From the NCBI GenBank assembly GCA_014058105.1, contig JACGCM010000940.1, forward strand, positions 682,001 to 746,000: a DNA stretch of 64,000 nt, given 5' to 3'. Every line of letters starts with the position of its first letter. Positions within the stretch are counted from its first letter, which is position 1. Origin of the DNA: Kingdonia uniflora (Eukaryota; Streptophyta; Magnoliopsida; Ranunculales; Circaeasteraceae). A model generated the notes under the pieces. It was not told the origin of the DNA. It did no database searches and saw only the letters and a list, made by a program, of their open reading frames with translations. Positions 49,863 to 60,170 of the stretch are shown here, piece by piece. A program made the position numbers and the translations under genes.

Positions 49863-49911
49863 TTTATTAAATCAATCATTTTTATTAAGAATCGATTGTA
49901 GTGCAGCAAAA
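49863..49911. repeat. Inverted 49-bp copy of RNase H segment
   Basis: These 49 bp are the exact reverse complement of 45781-45829 within the RNase H region of the same element. A partial second copy follows at 49915-49945. Confidence 0.9.
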
Positions 49912-49950
49912 ATCATTTTATTAAGAATCAATCATTTTTATTACTGAAAT

Positions 49951-51311
49951 ATACCTATATATATAGGTATGAATCAAGATAATTGTTTTGAGATAATGTA
50001 TAAAACTTGATTCTGTCTTATCAGATGATATATCACGACCAATGGTAGTGTTTTGCATGGATGTTGGAAGAGGCCAGAAATAGAAGTTGCTATTAGGTTT
50101 CTAAAAACTTCTATATTTGTAAGGAAATTAAGTGTCAAATTAATTTTGATCTGCGGATTGTATGGAGAAGGAGATTGAAAAAGAAAACTGTCATCCAATT
50201 GGGCAACTTAGAGTGGACGGCCCAGATCAATTCTTCCTTGTAAAAGTACCATGGAAATGATCGAGGCCATCGAAAGTGCGCCTCATCATACGCATCGGTC
50301 GAATGAACGTCTGAAATCTTTTTATTATTATTATAGATATGTTCAAATTCTATATCTATAATTAGTTGATAAACATCCCAGTTTCATTCACGTATGGTTA
50401 CCATTGTATTTGTCTTATACCTTATATGGGGTATGTACTTAAGCCTTGCTGATAAAGTTGAAGATCACTTATTAATTTCCATATACTGTATTTTACTTTT
50501 ATGAACTTCTATTAGTTTTCTATCTAAAGAATCATTAAGGAAGCCATGCTCTGGTGATTATTATGATGAACATGGATAAATTTTTTGAAGGAAAGGGGTA
50601 TAATCTGTTCTTAACATATGGATAAGAAAACCAGTAGATATTTTCTCGCATGTGACATACCGTGTACATGTAAATATTTCCTCTTTGGTTGTAGCAGTGG
50701 GGGTTAAATTTACTTTATTATACAACATAGCAATATTTTTTCCTTTCTTAAGTGGTCTTTTTTTTTTAGCCTAACGCTTCCATATCTTGGTCACTATGAA
50801 GGAAGAACTTGCTACTCAAGATAGATTGTAGCAGATGGGGCTGATAAACTTATCTTTATGTTGTTTTTCAATGCAAGAAATTTGAGCAACACTCACATGT
50901 TCGTGGCAGGAAAAAAGCATGATATTGGAGCCATTATAATGCAACCTGTTTCCGATGGTTTGTGGCCGCATTTGGAAAAGCGTATAAATACTTTTTTAGT
51001 AGGGAAACTCATACCAAGGTCAAATTGTGGTGAGCATTGAAGTGATCTGGCCTTTCGAATCAAAATGATGATTGCAAAAATGACAATTTTGTTAGAACAA
51101 GGGATGTCTATGATTTCTTCAACTTTTTAGCACTTTTCTTGGCATCAATATTATTCGTAGCTCACAACACTATATATTGGTTTAGATCTTCTTAATTGTG
51201 GTATACGAGTCCTGCTCGAGTAACCATGGTACTTAATTTAAAAACAAAATATGGTGATGCTTGATTGCTTTTAGCTGTGGATCTACCGTGTGTTTTCCCA
51301 TGCCATTATAA
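49951..51311. other. Intergenic with Helitron-type 5' end
   Basis: Includes the dispersed repeat copy 3 (50140-50337). The frame 50858-51040 is open (MLFFNARNLSNTHMFVAGKK) but not recognised. The rest is AT-rich. Confidence 0.4.
50140..50337 (-). repeat. Dispersed repeat copy 3, possible Helitron 5' end
   Basis: It shares GGACGGCCCAGATCAATTC, AAGTACCATGGAAATGATCG and CGAAAGTGCGCCTCATCATAC with copy 2. On the minus strand the right edge reads A|TCTATAATAATAATAAAAAG from 50337 leftward, like the TC-starting, AT-rich 5' ends of many plant Helitrons, with A before TC as required. Same orientation as the 3' terminus at 38707. Confidence 0.45.
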
Positions 51312-51751
51312 GAGCATCTCCAATAGAAATGGGTATGGGATTTTTATTGTGTGGAGATTCCCACACCCATACCACTTGTGACTCCAATAACAAAAAGAGT
51401 GTGGAGTTGGAAAAAAAATTGTGGCTAAGATTTTGCCATCTCATAAGATAGAGAAAGATGTTTAAAATATAAGAATGAGTAGAAGTTATTACCAAGGGCG
51501 CCTAGGTTTTTAGGATAAAAAAGTTGACTTTTTAAACCAAAAGTACGCATTATTTTATTGTGGGCGCTCATTGTATAGGCGCGCGCCTTCACGGCAAATG
51601 CCTATGTCGAGTGAAGATTTTTTCCTAGAGTGCGAATTCTCATTTTTTTTGGCAAGTGGGAGTAAGAATTCTCGTTTCCACTCGCCTATTGAAGGGGATT
51701 TAAGGGGTGAGTGAGGATTTCCACTCTCATACCCCTTTATTGGAGATGCTC
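51312..51751. mobile_element. 440-bp MITE (Tourist/Harbinger type)
   Basis: The ends GAGCATCTCCAATAGAAATG and (reverse-complemented) GAGCATCTCCAATAAAGGGG form terminal inverted repeats. TAA flanks both sides (51309-51311, 51752-51754). Further in, GTGTGGAGATTCCCACACCC and the mirror GAGTGGGA/TTCCACTC phrases continue the symmetry. No coding. Confidence 0.8.
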
Positions 51752-51979
51752 TAAAAGAACTCCCGATTACTATGGAACTATGTCGACATGATACAAAATA
51801 AGTTAGTCTCATTAGAGAAATTGTAGAATTGGATGCCTTTTTTTGGTTGTGGAACTAGATGCATTAGTGGTTTCAATTGGCAATATATAAAAGGGACAGT
51901 GTCTCCTAAATTTGTTGGGATCTGGAGGGACATTGAGGACCTGGTCAGTTTTCTACAGTGTGCATTGATACATACTTTT

Positions 51980-52086
51980 AAAAAGGTAATAATTTGGTTG
52001 ATTTTCTAGCAAAGCTTGGCAGTGAGCATACAAGTTTGTTATGGATTTTAATGTCTCTTCCACAAAAAGCTAGTTATTTCCATTCT
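51980..52086 (+). pseudogene. LINE RNase H tail remnant
   Basis: The frame reads KGNNLVDFLAKLGSEHTSLL, then WILMSLPQKASYFHS and a stop. The (E/K)GN..(V/A)DFLAKLG...W...P pattern is the C-terminus of the plant LINE RNase H domain. Only this end is legible; stops fill the sequence before it (51840-51980). Confidence 0.5.
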
Positions 52087-52239
52087 TGATAAGTTGGGAA
52101 TATCTAAATTAGGAAAATGATGTATTTTTCTTTATTTAGAATTTTAGAAGCAATGTTGTTGTCCTCATCTCTTGTATTTGGTTGTTAATAATTCGATACA
52201 CTATTTGCCACACAAAAAAACACACACTTAATAAGTGTG

Positions 52240-52392
52240 TACAGTGAAACCTAGATAAATGTTCACCCTTGGGATAGCTAAAAAATGTGCAAATATAAAT
52301 ATTGTGCAATTATATAGTTTGCAATTATAAAGGATTTGTATTTCCGGACCAAAGTTTTTGTGCATTTAGAGAGGTTGTGCGTTTATATATGT
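52240..52392. mobile_element. Possible pogo/Emigrant-type MITE, interrupted
   Basis: TACAGTGAAACCTAGATAAATG at 52240 resembles the TACAGTRAAACCTCTATAAATT start of plant mariner/pogo MITEs. The far end near GCATTTAGAGAGGTTGTGCG is weak and is cut by the MITE at 52396. Tentative. Confidence 0.3.
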
Positions 52393-52395
52393 TAA

Positions 52396-52808
52396 GAGCA
52401 TCTCCGGCAGTAAGTTTGAGTTTGGGTGTGGGCTCTGACAGAAGGCCTACAAAAAAACCCAACCCAACCCCTTCCAGCAGTGGGTGTCAGTTTTATTTTA
52501 TTTTATTTTAAAATTTAGTTTGCGGCAGTAATCTTTAGTCTGCGCGGTATTTATTACTCCGCACAACTATTCATCTCTTCTCATACATCAATAAAAAATA
52601 TATTTAAACGCGACGGTGTAATTTAGTCGGCGCGGTAATCAAAAATACGCTAAACTCATTTTTTTGAGTGTGAGGAGCTCACACCCAGTTGAATTCTGAC
52701 ACATCCACGTAATGAAACTCACACTTAAAAATTCGCTGTTGGGAGGCGTTTGAGTGTGGGTTTAGGTGTGAGCTGACAAACCCAACCCAAACCCAACAGG
52801 AGATGCTC
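52396..52808. mobile_element. 413-bp MITE (Tourist/Harbinger type)
   Basis: Ends GAGCATCTCCGGCAGTAAGT and (reverse-complemented) GAGCATCTCCTGTTGGGTTT, then matching GGGTGTGGGCTCTGAC / GGGTTTGTCAGCTCAC phrases. TAA on both sides (52393-52395, 52809-52811). The outer ten bases GAGCATCTCC are the same as in the MITE at 51312, so both use the same transposase class. Confidence 0.8.
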
Positions 52809-52846
52809 TAATAAGAATAGTTTTACTATATGCATATGTTATTTAA

Positions 52847-53017
52847 GGGGGAGGATTTAGAGACACTCAAAAACCAAATACTCAAGTCTCACTCAATACC
52901 AACCACTCATCTCTATTAGATGAGTGGCTCTCAAAATTGGAGATTTTCTATATAGGAAATGAGGTAGAAAACCAAATAGTATATCCTGCCCCACTCATCT
53001 CTACCTGGCAGTCACGT
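52847..53017 (+). repeat. MULE left TIR
   Basis: Starts GGGGGAGGATTTAGAGA and ends ...GCAGTCACGT. Inside, CCACTCATCT (52903-52912) and AGATGAGTGG (52918-52927) are perfect 10-bp arms around a 5-nt loop. Confidence 0.88.
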
Positions 53018-53561
53018 TACATTGTTGCCTTTCCCTCTCTCTTATAAAGATTTGAAACATCACATTATTGTTTTTCCCCCTTTCTCTCTTACAAACCACA
53101 TTCCATCTCTTTCTCTCTCTCTTACAAACAAAACTCTGTGAGTGTAATTCAAAATCCCTAAACCTTCCAAAAAGTCCCACCATTAAAGCTCTTTCTCTCT
53201 CTCGAATAATTTTTCTCACTCAGACAGTTTCTCTCAGTTGTACTCACAGTTAGAGACAGGAGAGACAAATTTCTTTTCATCTTTTCATCGTTAGAGACAG
53301 GGGATTTCCCTTCATCTTTTCCCCATCTTTTCAGGGAAGAATAATTTGTTGTTGCGTTGAATATTTGGTCCAATATTGGAGAACAGGGAGAAAGTAGGAA
53401 TTGACGTCTAGTTGAAGGTATTGGAATTCTCTGTTTTACCTTGACAATAATCCCTCAATAATTATAGTTTATTTACAATCGAATGGAAATTTCCCCAATT
53501 TCTTTTGCCTCTATGCATTGTACCCCTATTTCATGTCCCCTCTATGCATTGGATAGGCAAA

Positions 53562-53884
53562 ATTGTCGAATTCGACAATATGGCAATGGGATTAGAGATA
53601 TGGAAAATTGGTATTTTCGAATTCGACAAAATAACTATGAAATTAGACTTAGTAAAACTATGAAATTGTCGAAATCGACAATTTAAGTATAAAATTAGAC
53701 TAAGAAAAATAGAAATTGTCGAAATCGATAATTTCTCAAATTTAATGGAGTTATGAAACAAAATATTATCGAGATCGACAATTATTATAATGTACATAAA
53801 ACATTGTATATGACATTGTTGATTTTGATAATAACTAAGTACAATTGGGGCTATAATTAGTAGTATATTGTTGATTTTGACAAT
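53562..53884. repeat. Palindrome array 1 (7 units)
   Basis: ATTGTCGANNTCGACAAT and variants start at 53562, 53613, 53665, 53715, 53765, 53815 and 53867: steps of 51, 52, 50, 50, 50 and 52. The units at 53562 and 53665 have perfect arms. The array lies between the left TIR and the ATG at 53935, i.e. in the promoter/5' UTR of the plus-strand gene. Confidence 0.92.
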
Positions 53885-53934
53885 ATTACCCTGAGACTTA
53901 GAGTAATTCCCATCAAATTGTGTATAGGTATACC

Positions 53935-56291
53935 ATGAAAGAGAAAGTCCCTTCTACAACTTCCAATAGAAGAAAAATAGAGTTGGGCAGAGCAGACCCG
54001 GAATACCTGAAATTTGGAAATCTAGTTACATATAAGAGAAAGAGAAAAACTATTAAGACGACAACAGTGGTCCCTTCAAGCACTATTGAAGAATGCCCTT
54101 CAAACACTGTTGAACAATCTCCTCAAAATAATGTTAAAACTGCAAATGAGGGTGTTTCTAAACACAGTGGAGCTCACATTGAGGATGGTTACGAGGTTCG
54201 GGTGATTGGGGGCTCTCAAATTAAGAGTGAGTTAGCCCAAGCTGCGTTGGGAGCTCAACCAATACTCCCAACAGATGGTGATGTTAATACAGATAGTACT
54301 GGCGAGGCGGCTGCAAACAACGATGAGGTTGGCCCTACTAATACTAGTTTACTCAGGAGATTTAAGTTCCATAGAGCGAGGTTGATTGCGCTAGGGTAGG
54401 TATAGTACTTCCCTTATTTGTTATTTCCATTATTTGTTAAATTTTATTTTGCAATCACCAATTTTTTTGACATAATCGATGTTATTGTTCAAGACAAGGC
54501 GTGCCTTCGTATTCATCATCACCCGTCAACATGGGATCTTACAAAGAAACCACAAATGGTCCAAGATTTGGTTAAGTTGAAGGGTTTACATAGAATTGGG
54601 GCCATATTCTATGAATCGTATAACTCTGGCCTAATTTCTGTTTTTGCCGAACGTTGGCAGCCAAAAACTAATAGTTTCCACTTCAAATGGAGGGAGATGA
54701 CTCCAAATTTGGATGATGTAGAACAACTAATTGCTTTTGCGACAGAAGGTGATGTCACTATAATTGGTAGGACTTGGGGATTCCTCATGCTTTTTGAGGT
54801 ATTCGAGAAGAATTTTTTGATAGATCAAAAGGATTCAAGGCTTTAAAAGCTAGTGGTGCTGGTAATTCTTTGTTACCGAAGAAACTAAAAGACCATTATG
54901 CCTACAAATTGGAGAAGGTTCTCAGTGACGGTACTACTGCGAGAGCTAAGAAAAAGGGGTTAACAGCCAAGTCTGTTATTCGTGCATACATGTTATACGT
55001 ACTTGGATCATTCTTATTCCCTACAAAAAGGGCACTGATGTCAACACACATTATCTGGATTTTTTGCCAAGGACAAAGCAGTAAATAAGTGGTCATGGGG
55101 GTCAGCAGTTCTGGCGTACATGTATCACATTCTCGGTGTAGCATCTTAAGATGATGGGAGACAATTTGCATGCTGTACCACGCTACTCGAGGTGATTCCC
55201 CTACTCCTTCACTACTAATTTGTATACATATACATCCACCTATCCCTTTACTAATTTGATTTTGTTTAAGTATATAAATATAGTCATAGATTTTTTCACA
55301 TTTTCCAAAGCTTGCTTGGATACCGACGAAGATGGATTCCGACCAATTCGAGTACTATACTTGTTGGAAATGGGGCGGATCTGTTACAGATAAATACGGT
55401 AGTCTGGCTGTACTAAAGTTTAGGGAAGCATTCGACAAATACAAAGTCGATGATGTAATTTTTTTAGATGAACTATCCAATAATTTTTTGGTAGTTACAC
55501 AGGTCTATATGCCATTGTTATATACTTAGATAAACAACCAATATGTAAGTACATATTGTCGAAGTCGACAATATTGGTAGTGTATATAGAATCAGGTAAT
55601 GTGTAATATTGTTAAGTTCGACAATTATGGCAATATAGATCTAGTTTTTCATATATAATATTGTCGAGCTCGACAATTATTGCAATGTAGTTCTAGTTAT
55701 GCCTATATAATATTGTCGAGATCGATAATTATTAAGTCCATTTGGAGTTATGCATATATTATATTGTCGAAATCGACAATATAAATAAATTACTGTAGTC
55801 TTACTTGGTAAACAGATAATTTAATGCTTTTATCTAAAAAAAAATTGCCTTCACAAAAAATTTTCTTTAGATGTCTTTCCCTTATATTTTTATGTTCTTA
55901 ACATAATATATTTAAGTCATTTTTCATGTAGGTTGTATGGGACCCGTATAGAGATAAAATGGATTATGCACATGGGTTCAAGGAGATCACCTATTTCTAT
56001 GGTGTACTAGCAAGTCCAGACCATGTTCAGCCCTACTACCCAAATAGGGTTGTGCAGCAGTTCTCACGGGAACAAGGTATCCCCCAAAAGCCTTTATGTC
56101 TAGAGGTGTCCAACCTTTGGATCTCCGAAGAGCCAAGGAAATACAGCCCTAAGTATGAGTGGGTTGATTGATTCTCTGAAAAGTGGAAGGATTGGATACT
56201 GAAGAAGGCCGAAAGGGGGCGGATGGATACTTGGAGTGGTTTGTCACTGTCTCGTGGACGACGATCTGTCCCGTTACCATTGACTTGGCTG
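53935..56291 (+). pseudogene. MULE-borne plant mobile domain (PMD) gene, 5' half
   Basis: PMD proteins (MAIN/MAIL family and many transposon relatives) are nuclear proteins tied to silencing and genome stability. ATG 53935 opens a Lys/Thr-rich exon (MKEKVPSTTSNRRKIELGRA) to the donor near 54396. The PMD follows: LVKLKGLHRIGAIFYESYNS, FAERWQPKTNSFHFKWREMT, PNLDDVEQLIAFATEG (54560-54760), then after a one-base shift in a T-run near 54818 LKDHYAYKLEKVLSDG, VIRAYMLYVLGSFLFPTK, LDFLPRTK, SWGSAVLAYMYHILGVAS, an in-frame stop and, after introns, exons 55332-55515 and 55932-56170 (FYGVLASPDHVQPYYPNRVV, QQFSREQGIPQKP). The order matches PMD. Introns hold palindrome array 2. A few breaks make it a pseudogene. 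Confidence 0.78.
55555..55780. repeat. Palindrome array 2 (5 units)
   Basis: Units start at 55555, 55608, 55660, 55712 and 55763 (steps 53, 52, 52, 51). Perfect arms at 55555, 55660 and 55763. The linkers also resemble one another (CAATGTAG.TCTAGTTATGC, TATATAATATTG), showing tandem descent. The array fills an intron of the PMD gene. Confidence 0.93.
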
Positions 56292-56764
56292 TAGATGATG
56301 ATCTTGAGATATTTGGAATTCATCAAAAGAACCAAGCTCCATAAGTCAATGAGGATGGTGACACCCCCGTGGACCACTATGAAGCTGGTGGTGAACAATA
56401 TCATGCATCGGTTAGTACATCTTCCCTTATATTTTGTTCACTCCCTTCCTTTTTGCTTCAAATATTTATTGTCTAATATTATGTTTACAAAATTGTAGCA
56501 CAATGAGCATGCCACTCTGTCTCTAAATTCCCATGATACCATGCCAATACAGGATGAATCTTGCGGGTTGGATAAACAAATCAAGGCATTAAATGATGAA
56601 CTTCAGAAGCTTAAGGAAGATAATGATCAATAGTCTCAAACCAACATAAAGCTAGCAGAGGCCCTGAAAGAGAAGGTCAGTGTTTATCTACAGTTAATGT
56701 TAGTGTTTATCGGCAGTTATCTTTATATCTAATTTAGATATATGTGAAGTTAAAAATATATCAT

Positions 56765-56885
56765 ATTGTCGAGCTCGACAATTATGTAGTTGTTTGTGAA
56801 TTCATCTAAATGTAATATTGTCGAGATCGACAATAATATAGTGAGACACATTAGAAAATTGTCGAATCCCTATTGTATCGACAAT
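56765..56885. repeat. Palindrome array 3 (3 units)
   Basis: Starts at 56765 (ATTGTCGAGCTCGACAAT, fully palindromic), 56817 (perfect arms) and 56858, where ten extra bases (TCCCTATTGT) separate the arms. In an intron of the coiled-coil part. Confidence 0.9.
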
Positions 56886-57873
56886 TTTGAAATTCACATG
56901 TACAGTGTTACTTGGTTATAAAATAATTGTTTCATCTCCTCTTAACCTCAGACAAGTGAGTGTAATTTACTAAGAGAAAGCATTGATCAAATGAGCGAAG
57001 ATATGCAACTAAAGGTGTACTTGACGAGCAATGTACACTAGCATACGCAAATCTACCGGCCCAGTTAGATGCGAAGGTAGGCAGATATCATTATCCCCTC
57101 AATTGATTGTTTTATTCCAAACCATGATGTTGGTAATAATATATTTGTTTATAGATATTGGAGTGCAAGAATTTATAAGAGAAAAATGCAAGTTTAGAGG
57201 CAGAGCTAAGGCAAAAATCTGGCCTTGAAGAATGTAATGTGAGCTTATCGATTGAGTTGAATAAGAAGGTAATGTAGTGTATAACATTATTACTTATTGG
57301 AGTCCATTAATCATTCTTGCATGGCATGTAATTATTTTGTAAATGTGTACAGTCTAAAGAGAATGAGTCACTTAAAGTGGTCAATGCCCTTTTGATGGTG
57401 CAGATAGACTTACAATTTCCACCCGCTACACCTGTGAGTTTACCCACACTTGTATGGAATCTATTGGTTTGTGGCTACATTATTTTTAACTATGCTAACA
57501 TTTTTCTTGTGCTACATATTTTGAATAGCTAGCTATCCTCCAATCACATCAGCCTATAACAAGCATTGATATAGCAAAGAAGTATGATGGCTTGTTGTCT
57601 GCGCAAGTTGATTGCGAAAGAAAATTTTGTCAGTCATTCAAAATTAATTATATTAGTTTTAGTTAGTGAATTGGAGTTTCTGTTTGATAATCCAAAAGTG
57701 AATAGAATGTCTTGGCTAGGTTTCCCTTGAAAATATTGACTTTATATAAGTTCTATTTTGTGAAGCACTTGAGTGTATTTTTTATGTTATATGTTAGGGA
57801 TAATCAGATGTTCCATTCAACTTGATAAACATGGTCAATATCTGTTTGGTTATGGTTTGAGTGATGTATAAAA

Positions 57874-58040
57874 ATTATCGAATTAACTACTGTATTGACA
57901 ATAATAACTAAAGTAATTGTTAATTTTGACAATTTGTATTTGGTTAGACAATATAGTATTATCGAAATCGACAACATAGTATTGTCGAAATTGACAATTT
58001 TTATTTGGTTAGACAACATATAATTTTTGAAATCGACAAT
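57874..58040. repeat. Palindrome array 4 (5 units, decayed)
   Basis: Units at 57874, 57916, 57958, 57981 and 58023: steps 42, 42, 23 and 42. Arms carry mostly C-to-T and G-to-A changes (e.g. ATTGTTAATTTTGACAAT). The 42-bp step is about four helical turns. Confidence 0.85.
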
Positions 58041-58441
58041 AATTGGCTGTCAAATCCAAATACCTAAACTGGATACTCATCTCCTTTATGTCTTTGGAAC
58101 AGATACTAAATTAAACATCCAAGTACAAGAAAGAAGCTGCGAGAGTTACGGAGGAAAATAACGATCTCGTAAGCCCCCCATCTCCATATTTATTTAATGG
58201 AATATTTATTTCATTATTAATCCTAATGTTAGAGTTTATTTTCAGCATAAGAGGTTGGTTAATGCTGAAGAGATGAATAAGTCTTTAGAAGTAAATAACA
58301 ATGAATAGGTATGGCCTATTTCTAACTCTTGTACCTATGTCACCCCATGTCATGTCGTTATTCATAAGCTTTGGTGATGTACCTATTAGTGTATATTATA
58401 ATATCTAGTTATTGTTGTTACAGGAGGTTTGACGTCAATCA

Positions 58442-59247
58442 TTGAAGAAGGCACTGACGAATGAAGGGTTGGGAGACATGGGGGACCTAACGTTTGAAGA
58501 AATTTTTGACCATAATGAAATATTCTTCACAATAGCACAACAAGGACCCAAGGAAGATTATCAAGAAGACTTGGTTTTCACGAGGGTAACCCTTGAAAAT
58601 GTTGTCATTGCTAGGAGGGAGAATATAGCTAAGAAGAATAAGTTACAAGAAGTTTTATTCCAACTGTGGACGAAGTATCTTCTAGATGTTCGTGGTATCG
58701 AAACAAGTGACAACAATTCTACTTTTAGGGTTACTACCACGAATCAACACCAGAGCCAACATAGATTTCCAGATGTAATGAAATCATTGAAGACCTTTCT
58801 CTGTAGGGACCCCACATTCTGAAAGAGTATCTTTAGCCAAACATTGGGTATACAATTCACTCCAGACGGTGAGAATGCGTATTAAATTATGTTACAGGCA
58901 TTTCTTTTGATCATCTGCATGTGGAGTATAGGCATATGGTACATTTACTATCCACTTACTATGAGAAGGTTGCAGTCTTTATTATCCCCACTGAAGCATA
59001 TACATTCTTACCCCTCTTTTGGACACATAAAATAAACAAAACTTCAAATGAGGAGAGGTTTCAAAATCTTATTATGGATACTAATAAGTACAGGTGGTTT
59101 GGTTTGGGGACGGACAACCATTATGTTTGTTTGTTTCCAAGGTTTGATGCACCAATGCCTCCAATTTCTGCTATTTTCTACTGTCATACAAATCTTGAAA
59201 TTCCTCTGGCATTTGTGAAAGAACAACTGACTAGGTATGTTAGATGA
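58442..59247 (+). pseudogene. C-terminal part of the MULE plus-strand gene, unrecognised
   Basis: Two open blocks: 58442-58822 (KKALTNEGLGDMGDLTFEEI, then RVTLENVVIARRENIAKKNK, LFQLWTKYLLDVRGIE) and 58921-59247 (YEKVAVFIIPTEAYTFLPLF, then RWFGLGTDNHYVCLFPRFDA, PMPPISAIFYCH). They are in line with the coiled-coil exons and stop just before array 5, so they are probably the end of the same gene. I looked for the His/Asp/Cys pattern of Ulp1-type proteases that some MULEs carry and did not see it. Unknown domain. Confidence 0.45.
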
Positions 59248-59335
59248 TCTGAATCTCATTTCTAACTGTTCAAAGTATGTACATATTGGTTGTGAAGAAT
59301 ATTTTAACAGTGCACTTGGAACTAAGTAATAAAAT

Positions 59336-59508
59336 ATTGTCGATTTCACAATATTTGTAGTATATATGGTTACTTGCAATATATAATATTGTCGAGTTCG
59401 ATAATTTTGGTAGTATATTTGAAATTATGCATTTGTACTATTGTCGAGCTAGATAATTACCAAGTATAATTAGAGTTAGGGGTATATAATATTGTCGAAC
59501 TCGACAAT
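59336..59508. repeat. Palindrome array 5 (4 units)
   Basis: Units at 59336, 59388, 59440 and 59491 (steps 52, 52, 51). The last has perfect arms. It lies just downstream of the plus-strand gene. Confidence 0.92.
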
Positions 59509-60170
59509 TTAGTTAAATTATAGTCGATCTATTACATAACCCAACAATTTAATGCTGTATTTTAGACAATCTACAAATTCATAGAGGGTGCATAAAGCCA
59601 CACAATCCCTAAATTCCAAATAGTTTATTGCTATTATCCTAAATTCTATCATCAAACCAAAGTTAATGTTGAATGAACCACTACTATCCTTCGCCAACAG
59701 TAATAATCAAATGCAGAATTATTACAATCAATTACAGATCGGTGCCATGTAGACTCCTATTTTCGTTGATGTCTTGGTTGTTAACATTCTCTTACAACGG
59801 CTGAACAAAATCCTCATGAGTATCTCCTATATGGAATTCATTCCAATTGTAAATATGTGGTAAATACATGGGAAACATATTATAGAGAAATCAGAAAATA
59901 TGACATTTATGCATAGTGTCGAATATGTACTTAGTTGATACCACTATCTTCATTTTGAGAAGTGGGCATGTTTGTTTGTCATGGTTGTCAAGTACTCCAC
60001 AATTTTTGTATGTTCTCTTCTTCTTCATAACAGTCTCTTCCATCCCTCCCCTTCCATCTTACCCTTTTCTTGTAATCAGTCTTTGCTCGTCCTTTTGTTT
60101 AAACAATAAGAGGGTTTAAAATGATAGTTCCAGACATCATAGAATCTGCTAAAAAAGTAGAGATGTTTGG
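59509..60170. other. Space between the two MULE genes, no gene seen
   Basis: AT-rich, short frames only. This is the 3' side of both convergent genes. Confidence 0.45.

Larger units (their letters stand above)
44005..49950 (-). mobile_element. Endogenous pararetrovirus (Caulimoviridae-like), broken
   Basis: About 5.9 kb, read right to left. Order: an N-terminal/coat-like region, zinc knuckle, aspartic protease, reverse transcriptase, RNase H, then a separate downstream reading region. There is no integrase, LTR or RNase H-integrase linker, which separates it from Ty3/gypsy. It is bounded on the left by a (TA)n run and on the right by a small palindrome ATACCTATATATATAGGTAT at 49949-49968. 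Stops and frameshifts occur in most regions, so it is an inert relic. A 49-bp piece of the RNase H region is repeated in inverted orientation at its right edge. Confidence 0.82.
56500..58330 (+). pseudogene. Coiled-coil exons of the MULE plus-strand gene
   Basis: A series of short exons, each ending at a GT donor, encodes a charged helical rod: 56500-56675 (LDKQIKALNDELQKLKEDND, with a stop after it), near 56953, near 57185 (ECNVSLSIELNKK|GTAATG), 57352-57431 (SKENESLKVVNALLMVQIDL), near 57531, 58110-58169 (YKKEAARVTEENNDL) and 58245-58306. Heptad-like Leu/Ile spacing suggests a coiled coil following the PMD. The palindrome arrays 3 and 4 lie in the introns. Exon edges are by eye and a few frames carry stops. 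Confidence 0.5.

Noticed and set aside
44005..49950. Ty3/gypsy retrotransposon
   Set aside because: No LTRs, primer site or integrase; the RNase H ending and gene order fit a caulimovirid better.
52222..52240. ACACACTTAATAAGTGTGT palindrome as an element end
   Set aside because: A single copy with no partner nearby; may be chance in AC/GT-rich DNA.
58921..59247. Ulp1/SUMO protease as in Kaonashi-type MULEs
   Set aside because: The His-Asp-Gln-Cys order and a W near the His are not seen; left as unknown.
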